DNA of 32,744 nt, taken from NCBI RefSeq assembly GCF_027587205.1, contig NZ_JAPDOD010000078.1, positions 1-32,744 on the forward strand. The letters run 5' to 3'. The notes below the pieces were generated by a model. It was not told the DNA's origin and made no database searches. It saw only the letters and a program-made list of their open reading frames with translations. Position 1 is the first letter of the stretch, and each line of letters opens with the position of its first letter. A program made the translations under genes and the position numbers. The stretch is from Solirubrobacter ginsenosidimutans (lineage in GTDB: Bacteria > Actinomycetota > Thermoleophilia > Solirubrobacterales > Solirubrobacteraceae). Shown here in pieces: positions 15,602 through 22,387 of the stretch.

Positions 15602-16192
15602 CTACGCCTCGACCTGCGGCACCTGCAGCGGCGGCGTGTCGGGGGCGAGCTCGCCGGCCATCGCCCGCGCGTGGATCTCGGTGAACGTCGCCCCCGCCGC
15701 GTAGGCGTCGGCGACTCGATCGGGGTCGACGAACCTGCCGATCGGGTCCTCGTGGAACTCAGGCGCCTCGCGCATCCACGCGGCCGACTTCGCCCAGTCG
15801 CCGAAGTTGTCGACCTGCAGCTCGACGTGGTTGCCATCCGGGTCGCGGTAGTAGTAGGAGAACGTCATGCCGTGGTCGAGGCAGAAGTCCGGGACGATCC
15901 CGGCGTCCTTGAGCCGCAGATAGCTCGTGTTGAGCTGCTCGAAGCCGTCGTACTCGAACGCCGTGTGATGCAGCCCGGTGCGCGAGTCCTTGTCCGGGTC
16001 CTCGACGAAATTGGGGAACGCGGTGAGCGCGATCCGGTGGTTCGCGGCGTCGTTGGACAGCCACGCTCCGAGCGGGTACTGGAAGAGGACCTCGGCCCCA
16101 ACCAGGGTCGAGTACCAGTCGATCATCTCGGGCAGGCGGGTGGTCTTGAAGTTGACGTGATGGAACTTGGGATGGATGACGTCAGCGGACAT
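15602..16192 (-). CDS. Extradiol ring-cleavage dioxygenase (VOC superfamily)
   Basis: A 196-residue glyoxalase/VOC-fold protein resembling catechol 2,3-dioxygenase-type enzymes, which open catechol rings with O2 beside the hydroxyls. The three expected Fe(II) ligands are visible: His12 in FHHVNF, His76 in GLHHTAFEYD and Glu124 in DPDGNHVELQV. YYYRDPDGNHVEL is the family signature. The length fits a one-domain (two beta-alpha-beta module) enzyme, shorter than the two-domain enzymes of about 300 residues. The C-terminal 60 residues after the core (FVDPDRVADAYAAGATF) resemble those of actinobacterial single-domain members. It overlaps the MhpA-like monooxygenase by 11 bp, which supports a hydroxylate-then-cleave pair. 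Confidence 0.85.
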   Translation of the reverse strand: MSADVIHPKFHHVNFKTTRLPEMIDWYSTLVGAEVLFQYPLGAWLSNDAANHRIALTAFPNFVEDPDKDSRTGLHHTAFEYDGFEQLNTSYLRLKDAGIVPDFCLDHGMTFSYYYRDPDGNHVELQVDNFGDWAKSAAWMREAPEFHEDPIGRFVDPDRVADAYAAGATFTEIHARAMAGELAPDTPPLQVPQVEA

Positions 16193-17741
16193 CGGCGGTG
16201 ATCCTCGAATCGATGGTGGGCAGGTGGGAAAGCAGGTCGTCGAGCAGCGCGGGAATCTCGTCGGGCCACGCGACGGCGCCGAAGACGTACGCGTCCGGGC
16301 GCACGACGACCGCCTCGATGCGGTGCGCGTCGAACCAGGCGGTCAGCCGCCCGTCGAGGTCCTCGAGCTGGTGCAAGGCGATCACGTGCGCGCCGAGGCG
16401 ATCCAGGAACTCCACGTGCGCCGGCGACAGCTGTGGCGCATGCCGGGTGAGCAGCGTGAAGTGCTTGGCGAACACGTCGTCGAAGCGGCCCTCCCGGCGG
16501 TCGATGCGGACCACGCCCTGGACGGCGCGGTGGCCGGCCAGCGGGCGGCCCGTGGCGAGCGTCCCGTCGGCTAGCGGAGGCAGGCCGAGCGTCGGCGGGA
16601 CCTCCGCGGCGCGCAGCGCCGCGTCGCGGTCGGCGGCGGCACGCGCGTCGAGCGTGCACGAGACGCGGCCCATCTCGGTGGACAGGTTCACGATCCACTC
16701 GTTCTGCGCGCGCCGCTCGGTCGTGTAGCCGTCAAGCAGCCCCGCGTCAGCGACGCCGCGCAGGATGAGGTCCAGCCGCCACGCGACGTTCACGGCGTCG
16801 CGCACACCCGAGCACAGCCCCTGACCCATGAAGGGCGGCATCGTGTGGGCGGCGTCGCCGGCCAACAGCGCGCGGTCGGCGCGCATGGTGGTCGCCAGCC
16901 GGCCGCGGAACTCGTAGACCGCCTGGCGCACGAGCGTCCCGTCGTCGGGCGTGAACCACGGGGCCAGCAGCGACCACACGCGGGCCTCGTCCGCGAAGTC
17001 CTCGGGCCGTTCGCCGGGGAGCAGCATGAACTCGAAGCGCCGGTGCGAACGACCGTTGCGGGTGTGCATGTGCGGACGCACGGGATCGCACCACTGGCAC
17101 GGCGCGGGGATCGAGGACAGCGCGTCGATGTCGTCAGGGCGCAGGTCGACGACGAGCCACGGCTCGGCGAACCCCAGGTCGTCGAGCGCGATGCCGGCGG
17201 CGGCGCGCACGACCGAGTTCGCGCCGTCGGCGCCGATCACGTAGCGTGCGCGGACCGTCGTGGTCTCGTCCGTCGGCTCGAGCTCGCCGACGCGCGGCTC
17301 GCGCACGCGCCGCAGCGTCACCTCGACATAGTCGTCGAACTGCTCAAGCGACTCCGCGCTCCAGCCGCAGTGCACGGTGGCGGTCGGCAGTGAGCGTACG
17401 CGGCGGTCGAGCGCGCGCTCCAGGGTCGGCTGGTAGAAGAGGTACCCGGGCTCCCAGCCCGACGGACCGAGCTTCGGGTGCTCCATACGCAGGATCGTGT
17501 CGCCATCCGCGCCGAACCACTCGTAGGTGTTGATCGGCAGGACGTCCAGGTCGCCGGCGATGCCGAGCGACTGCCAGACCTGCATGATCTCGTCGTCGAA
17601 GTAGACGGCGCGTGGCAGGTCGTACAAGCACGAGAAGCGCTCGTAGACGTCCACGCGGTGGCCCGCACCCGCGAGCAGCGCTGCGAGTGTCTGCCCGACC
17701 GGCCCGTAGCCGACCACGAGCACGTCGGTGTCGATGTTCAT
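16182..17741 (-). CDS. MhpA-like FAD-dependent aromatic hydroxylase
   Basis: A 519-residue class A flavoprotein monooxygenase. GYGPVG (11-16) binds the FAD ADP, DVYER closes that fold, GADGANSVVR (170-179) is the DG motif, and GDAAHTMPPFMGQG (295-308) is the GD motif plus the bi-functional loop. AVYFDDEIMQVWQSLG and the C-terminal thioredoxin-like region resemble 3-(3-hydroxyphenyl)propanoate hydroxylase (MhpA) and phenol hydroxylases. The enzyme adds a hydroxyl beside an existing phenol group with NAD(P)H and O2. The start at 17741 is chosen because GAGGAGGAG precedes it by 5-6 nt; another ATG at 17756 overlaps the FAH stop. The next gene is a ring-cleavage dioxygenase, so a substituted phenol is the likely substrate class. 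Confidence 0.9.
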   Translation of the reverse strand: MNIDTDVLVVGYGPVGQTLAALLAGAGHRVDVYERFSCLYDLPRAVYFDDEIMQVWQSLGIAGDLDVLPINTYEWFGADGDTILRMEHPKLGPSGWEPGYLFYQPTLERALDRRVRSLPTATVHCGWSAESLEQFDDYVEVTLRRVREPRVGELEPTDETTTVRARYVIGADGANSVVRAAAGIALDDLGFAEPWLVVDLRPDDIDALSSIPAPCQWCDPVRPHMHTRNGRSHRRFEFMLLPGERPEDFADEARVWSLLAPWFTPDDGTLVRQAVYEFRGRLATTMRADRALLAGDAAHTMPPFMGQGLCSGVRDAVNVAWRLDLILRGVADAGLLDGYTTERRAQNEWIVNLSTEMGRVSCTLDARAAADRDAALRAAEVPPTLGLPPLADGTLATGRPLAGHRAVQGVVRIDRREGRFDDVFAKHFTLLTRHAPQLSPAHVEFLDRLGAHVIALHQLEDLDGRLTAWFDAHRIEAVVVRPDAYVFGAVAWPDEIPALLDDLLSHLPTIDSRITADVR

Positions 17742-17752
17742 GTCACTCCTCC

Positions 17753-18631
17753 TCATGCCGCGAGCACCCGCTCCCCCGTCGTGATCCGCTCCTGGACGAC
17801 CTCGTTCTCGATCGCCCCGAGCCCGTCGATCTCCACGCGCACGCGGTCGCCCGGCTTCAGCCACGGGCGACCCTCCATCGCCGCGGCGATGCCCGCGGGC
17901 GTGCCCGTGGCGACCACGTCGCCGGGCTCGAGCGTGCACGCCTGCGAGAGGATCTCCACCTGCCGGAAGCAGTCGAAGATCAGCTGGTCCGTGCTGGACT
18001 GCTGGCGCAGCTCGCCGTTGACGTACGTTCGGATGCCCAGCGCGTGCGGATCCTCCAGTTCGTCGGGCGTGGTGATCCACGGGCCGATCGGTCCGTGCGT
18101 GTCGAAGGACTTGGCCAGCGACCACTGCGGCGTCTGGATCTGCCAGTCGCGCACGCTGACGTCGTCGACGATCACGTAGCCCGCGATCACGTCTGCGGCG
18201 TCCTGCGCTTTGACATGCCGGCAGCGCCGGCCGATCACGAACCCGAGCTCGCCCTCGTAGTCCAGGAAGTCCGAGACCGCGGGCCGCTGGATCGGGTCAT
18301 ACGGTCCCGTCACACAACTCGAGGCTTTGATGAAGACCGTCATGTGCTCGGGCATCGGCTGCCCGGACTCGGCCACGTGGTCGGCGTAGTTGAGGCCGAT
18401 CGCGAAGAACTTGCGGGGCTGCACCGGCGGCGCGAGGCGGACGCTGTCGAGCGCGATCCGGTGCTCGCCCGACGCGACGATCGCGCTCACCCGGTCGAGC
18501 TCGCCGCGCTCAAGGAGCTCCGCCCACGGGGCGTGCAGCCCGCGGTCGGCGGCGGCGAGGTCGACGAGCTGGTCGCCCACGACCACACCGGGCCGCACGC
18601 CCTCGGCAGCTTGGAAGGACGCGAGTTTCAT
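17753..18631 (-). CDS. Fumarylacetoacetate hydrolase (FAH) family protein
   Basis: A 292-residue FAH-family protein. FFAIGLNYADHVAESG (75-90), DYEGELGFVIG (124-134, metal ligands Glu126 and Glu128), VDDVSVRDWQ (155-164, the third acidic ligand near Asp156-157), KSFDTHGPIGP (174-184) and TGTPAGI form the standard Mg2+-dependent active site. Family members cleave C-C bonds in 3,5-diketo acids or hydrate or isomerise dienoates (fumarylpyruvate hydrolase, HpcG/HpcE, MhpD-like steps). Here it would process the meta-cleavage product made by the two genes downstream. The ATG overlaps the stop of the binding-protein gene by 4 bp. The exact reaction cannot be assigned. Confidence 0.9.
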   Translation of the reverse strand: MKLASFQAAEGVRPGVVVGDQLVDLAAADRGLHAPWAELLERGELDRVSAIVASGEHRIALDSVRLAPPVQPRKFFAIGLNYADHVAESGQPMPEHMTVFIKASSCVTGPYDPIQRPAVSDFLDYEGELGFVIGRRCRHVKAQDAADVIAGYVIVDDVSVRDWQIQTPQWSLAKSFDTHGPIGPWITTPDELEDPHALGIRTYVNGELRQQSSTDQLIFDCFRQVEILSQACTLEPGDVVATGTPAGIAAAMEGRPWLKPGDRVRVEIDGLGAIENEVVQERITTGERVLAA

Positions 18632-19749
18632 CGGGTGGTCCCCCACAGCTGGGCGAAGTGGTCGGCGAAATCGGGATAGGCCTTCCAGCCCTGCGTCGGG
18701 TCGAAGGTGATGTCGCGCTCGGTGAGGATCTGAATCGGCGGCAGCCCTTGCTTCTGGCCGGCGGTCAGCGGCTCGCCCGCGACCATGCGCGCCAGTGCGT
18801 CGACCTGCGCCCAAATGGTCGTGAAGCCGTCGACGCCGACCGCCGCGTCCCACTGGCCCTGCTTCATGTAGCCGAGGATCGCGGGCGGCGGCCCGAAGCC
18901 GATCAGCTTCACCTGAAGCTGCGCGGACTTCAGCGCGGTGGGCAGGCCCGTGCCGGCTTCGGCGGTGGCGAAGACGGCAACCTTCGTGTTGGGGTGCGCC
19001 TGCAGGTCAGAGACGATGCGGTTCGGCGCCGTCTTGCCGATATCGCCGACCGGGATGTCGACGTTCCGCGCCTTGCACGACGAGCACACGAGCGCGAACT
19101 CGCGCTCGAAGCCCTTGCGCACGACCGGCGTGAACGACAGCTCGGGCACGCCGTAGAACGCCACCTCGCCGCCGCCCTGCGTCACCGCCCAGTCGGCCAT
19201 CAGCTTGCCGGCCAGCTCATTGGTGTGGTTGTTGATGAAGTCGGCCTCGAGGCCGTACTTGGCCGGGTCGATGATCGCGTTGGCGCTGATCGGAACCTTC
19301 GCGGCCTGCAGCTGCTTGAGCTGCGACAGGAACTGGTTGGGATCGGCGCCCGGCAGCAGCACGCCGTCTGGCTTGAGCGCGACGATCGAGTTCATCGCGT
19401 TCTGCACCTCGGTGGCCGACGCGCCGGCCTTGACGACCCTGAGCTGGTACCCGAGCAGTTGCTGCGTCGGCTTCATCAGGTCGGCGAACAGCGCGCACGC
19501 CGGCGTCGAGCACTGGAGGTAGGCGAACGTCTTGCCGGTCGGCTTGGTCTTGAGCGGCGTGTCGACCGGGAACGCGGTCGGCTTGCCCGTGTACTCCGCG
19601 ACGGCCTGGCTGGCCGCGGCGGTGTACACGCTCGGTGCGCCGGAGCTGGCGCTGCCGTCGTTGTGGCTGGTGGCGCCGCAACCGGCCGCCACGGCGATAG
19701 CCGTAGCCGCGAGGGCGGCCACAGCCGCCCTCATCCACGCATGGGACAC
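18628..19749 (-). CDS. Sugar-type ABC importer, solute-binding lipoprotein
   Basis: A 373-residue extracytoplasmic binding protein of the ribose/LacI-like fold (Peripla_BP_4). The signal peptide ends in AAGC, giving lipidated Cys24. After a Ser/Gly linker the core begins KTFAYLQCSTPACALF, with ALKPDGVLLPGADPNQF and VAVFATAEAGTGL matching the two-lobed fold. Two Cys pairs (in QCSTPAC and VCSSC) may form disulfides. The start is GTG at 19749 with GAGAGGAA 5-6 nt upstream; an internal ATG at 19734 would shorten the signal peptide. It follows the permease after 39 bp. The family usually binds sugars, but operon context with aromatic enzymes suggests another ligand. Confidence 0.9.
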   Translation of the reverse strand: MSHAWMRAAVAALAATAIAVAAGCGATSHNDGSASSGAPSVYTAAASQAVAEYTGKPTAFPVDTPLKTKPTGKTFAYLQCSTPACALFADLMKPTQQLLGYQLRVVKAGASATEVQNAMNSIVALKPDGVLLPGADPNQFLSQLKQLQAAKVPISANAIIDPAKYGLEADFINNHTNELAGKLMADWAVTQGGGEVAFYGVPELSFTPVVRKGFEREFALVCSSCKARNVDIPVGDIGKTAPNRIVSDLQAHPNTKVAVFATAEAGTGLPTALKSAQLQVKLIGFGPPPAILGYMKQGQWDAAVGVDGFTTIWAQVDALARMVAGEPLTAGQKQGLPPIQILTERDITFDPTQGWKAYPDFADHFAQLWGTTR

Positions 19750-19788
19750 AAGGATTCCTCTCTCAGATCACTTGGGACAGGGCACGGC

Positions 19789-20823
19789 TCAGGAGCGAGG
19801 CTCGCCGCGCCGCAGGAGGCGCGCGACGGCGGCGCTGCGCCGCGCCGTGCGCTGGTACTTGGACAGACCGACGGCGAGCAAGAGCGCCACGCCGTTGAAC
19901 AGATCGGGGATCCACACGGGCGCGCCGGCGAGCTGTAGCCCTTTGACGCCGACCGCGAGAACGAGTACGGCGATGACGGCGCCCCAGACGTTGTACCGGC
20001 CCCCGTGGAACTGCGTTGAGCCCAGGAACGCGGCAGCGTAGGCGGGCAGCAGATAGCCGGGGCCGACGGTCGGGTCGCCGACCGCGAGCTGGGCACTCGT
20101 CAGCAGCCCGGCCAGCGCCGCAATCGCGCCGCAGCTGACCAGTGAGAGCACGATCACCCGCGACGTGCGCACGCCGGCCAGGCGGGCGGCGCTGACGTTG
20201 CCGCCCGTGGCGTACACCCGGCGTCCCGTCGGCGTGCGCTGGAGCACGTACCAGACCACGAGCCCGACGGCGAGCATGATCCAGACCGGGTACGCGAGCC
20301 CGAGCAGCTCGTTCGTCGCCAGCGACTGGAAGGACCCTGGCAGGTTGAGAATCTGCTGACCGCCGGAGATCCAGGCGACCAGCGCCAGCAGCACCGAGCT
20401 CATGCCGAGCGTGGCGATGAACGAGTCGATCCGGGCGCGCACGATCAGCGCTCCGCTCACCCCGCCGATGGCGCAGCCGGCGAGGAGCGTCAGGACGAGC
20501 GTCGGCACGACGCTCAGGTGGAAGGACTCCAGCAGCCAGGCAGAGACGATCGCGGCCATGCCGACCTCGGTCCCGACCGCGAGGTTGAAAGTGCCGGCCG
20601 CCAGCGGGATCGTGACCGCGATCGCGACCAGCGCCGTCAGCGCCGAATTCGCGAGGAGCGAGCGCCACACACCCGCGGTAAGGAACGTGTCCGGCACCCA
20701 CAGTGCGAACAGGACGAACAGGAAGGCGAAGATGTAGAGGGCGCTAACGTTGCGAAACGACAGCGCCGCGCGAAGCCGCCGTGGCTGCGCCGCAGGTGCG
20801 ACGCCCATCGCGAGATCAGTCAT
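19789..20823 (-). CDS. Ribose-type ABC importer permease (RbsC family)
   Basis: A 344-residue permease with about ten hydrophobic segments. It shows the BPD_transp_2 features of RbsC-like proteins: LAAGTFNLAVGTEVGMAAI (an early helix pair facing the ATPase), DSFIATLGMSSVLLALVAWISGG, and the cytoplasmic coupling loop YATGGNVSAARLAGVRTSRV. Only one permease gene is present, so a homodimer is expected, as in RbsC. The ATG overlaps the ATPase stop by 8 bp, and the binding protein follows. It should move the substrate of the downstream enzymes into the cell. Confidence 0.93.
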   Translation of the reverse strand: MTDLAMGVAPAAQPRRLRAALSFRNVSALYIFAFLFVLFALWVPDTFLTAGVWRSLLANSALTALVAIAVTIPLAAGTFNLAVGTEVGMAAIVSAWLLESFHLSVVPTLVLTLLAGCAIGGVSGALIVRARIDSFIATLGMSSVLLALVAWISGGQQILNLPGSFQSLATNELLGLAYPVWIMLAVGLVVWYVLQRTPTGRRVYATGGNVSAARLAGVRTSRVIVLSLVSCGAIAALAGLLTSAQLAVGDPTVGPGYLLPAYAAAFLGSTQFHGGRYNVWGAVIAVLVLAVGVKGLQLAGAPVWIPDLFNGVALLLAVGLSKYQRTARRSAAVARLLRRGEPRS

Positions 20824-22306
20824 GGCATGGGTCTCCGTTGGTGGTGGCCAGGGCGAGGCCTTCGATGACGAGGCGCTCCTCGGTCAGGTGCGCGCCGCGG
20901 ACGTCCGCGCTGACCGTCCCGTCGCGCATGACGAGCACGCGATCGCAGACCGAGGCCAGCTCGGCGGTGTCCGACGACGCCATGAGCACGGCCGCGCCCC
21001 GCGCCGCCGCGTCGCGGACGAGCGCGTAGACGGCGGCCTTGGCGCCGACGTCGACGCCTTGAGTCGGCTCGTCGAGCAAAAGCACGCGCGGGTCGTTGCG
21101 CAGCCACTTCGCGAGCACGACCTTCTGCTGGTTGCCGCCGCTGAAGAGCTCCAACGGTCGCTCGGGGTCGGCCGGCCGCAGCGCGATGCGCTCCAGCCAC
21201 CCCACCACTTCCTGCCGTTCGGCGCGACCGTCGAGCCGGCCCGCCCGCCGGCGTAGGCGGCGCAGGTTCGGAAGCGTCACGTTCTCGCGGACGAGCATCG
21301 TCATCACCGCGCCGTCGGCGTGGCGGTCGCCTGGCACGTAGGCGACGCCCGCGCCGATGGCGGCGCGCGGGTCGCCGCCGGCGAGCGTGGACCCGCCGAT
21401 CGCCACGTCGCCCCCGGCCCGCGGCAGCGCCCCGAAGAGCAGCGCACCGACATGCTCGCGGCCCGAGCCGAGGATGCCGGACACGCCGACCACCTCGCCG
21501 GCGCAAAGGTCCAGCTGGAAGTCGCGCACGCGCCCGCCGCGCAGGCCGCGCACCTGCAGCGCGACCGCACCGGGGCCGCACGGCTCGCGCGGCGCGGCGT
21601 GTTGCGGCGCCGCGCCCACGATCAGCCGCACGAGCTCCGCGTGGTCGAGGGCGGCCACGGGCGCGTCAGAGACCAGGCGGCCGTCGCGCAGGACGACCAC
21701 GCGGTCGGCGAGGTCCAGCACCTCGTCGAGGCGGTGCGAGACGAAGATCACGGCGGCGCCGGCGGCGGCGGCGCGGCGGACCGCGGTGAACAGCCGCCCG
21801 ACCTCGTCGCTGTGCAGCGCCGCCGTCGGCTCGTCGAGGATCAGGAGCCCTTTGGCGCGCTCCCAGCCGTCCAAGGCGCGAGCGATGGCGACGATCGTAC
21901 GTTCGGCGGGCGTGAGCTGCCCCACCGGCACCGTGACGTCGAACGCGGCGTCGTACTGGCGCAGCAGCGCGCGTGCGTGCTCGGCTTCCTCACGGCGGCG
22001 CGTCGGCAGCGCGGCCCCGAGTCCGTGCCGCAGCCCGAGATCCAGGTTCTCGACGGTGTTGAGCTGCGGGATCAGGCCGAGGTCCTGGTGGATCACGTGC
22101 ACGGTGCCCGCGACGTCCACACGCGCGCCCGGATCGGGGGCCTCGACGCCGGCGAGAATCTTCACCAGCGTCGACTTGCCCGACCCGTTCTGACCCACCA
22201 GGGCCACGATCTCTCCGGGCTGGGCGGCGAAGCCGACGTCCTGAAGCGCCTGCAGACCGGGGAACGTCTTGCTCAGCCCCTCGATCGCTACCAGCGGTCG
22301 AGTCAT
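20816..22306 (-). CDS. Ribose-type ABC importer ATPase, two fused domains (RbsA family)
   Basis: A 496-residue protein with two ABC domains in tandem. Domain 1 has Walker A GQNGSGKST (38-46), a Q-loop at VIHQDLGLI, a divergent signature (LTPAER) and Walker B LLILDEPTAAL. Domain 2 has the degenerate P-loop GILGSGREH typical of RbsA/MglA, a clean signature FSGGNQQKVV, and LLLDEPTQGVDVG. So one intact and one altered nucleotide site are expected. The ATG at 22306 is preferred over one 36 bp upstream because GGAAGAG lies 3-9 nt before it. It is the first gene of the 15-gene operon, and the 36-bp module A ends 24 nt before this ATG. Confidence 0.93.
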   Translation of the reverse strand: MTRPLVAIEGLSKTFPGLQALQDVGFAAQPGEIVALVGQNGSGKSTLVKILAGVEAPDPGARVDVAGTVHVIHQDLGLIPQLNTVENLDLGLRHGLGAALPTRRREEAEHARALLRQYDAAFDVTVPVGQLTPAERTIVAIARALDGWERAKGLLILDEPTAALHSDEVGRLFTAVRRAAAAGAAVIFVSHRLDEVLDLADRVVVLRDGRLVSDAPVAALDHAELVRLIVGAAPQHAAPREPCGPGAVALQVRGLRGGRVRDFQLDLCAGEVVGVSGILGSGREHVGALLFGALPRAGGDVAIGGSTLAGGDPRAAIGAGVAYVPGDRHADGAVMTMLVRENVTLPNLRRLRRRAGRLDGRAERQEVVGWLERIALRPADPERPLELFSGGNQQKVVLAKWLRNDPRVLLLDEPTQGVDVGAKAAVYALVRDAAARGAAVLMASSDTAELASVCDRVLVMRDGTVSADVRGAHLTEERLVIEGLALATTNGDPCHD

Positions 22307-22330
22307 GTCTCTTCCGGTTCGGTTCACGCT

Positions 22331-22366
22331 GGGAAGCGTCACCGCGGAGCAGATGACTGGTCGTCA
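22331..22366 (-). promoter_or_regulatory. Shared 36-bp module, copy A (before the ABC/catabolic operon)
   Basis: Read on the minus strand it begins TGACGACCAGTCATC. It contains an inverted repeat, GATGAC-TGGTC-GTCATC on the plus strand (22352-22368). It ends 24 nt before the ATG at 22306. Twenty-seven of 36 bases are identical, without gaps, to copy B at 25407-25442, and 21 positions are shared by all three copies. It is probably an operator or promoter element. Confidence 0.6.
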
Positions 22367-22387
22367 TCGCTTTTCGACGATCTTGTG

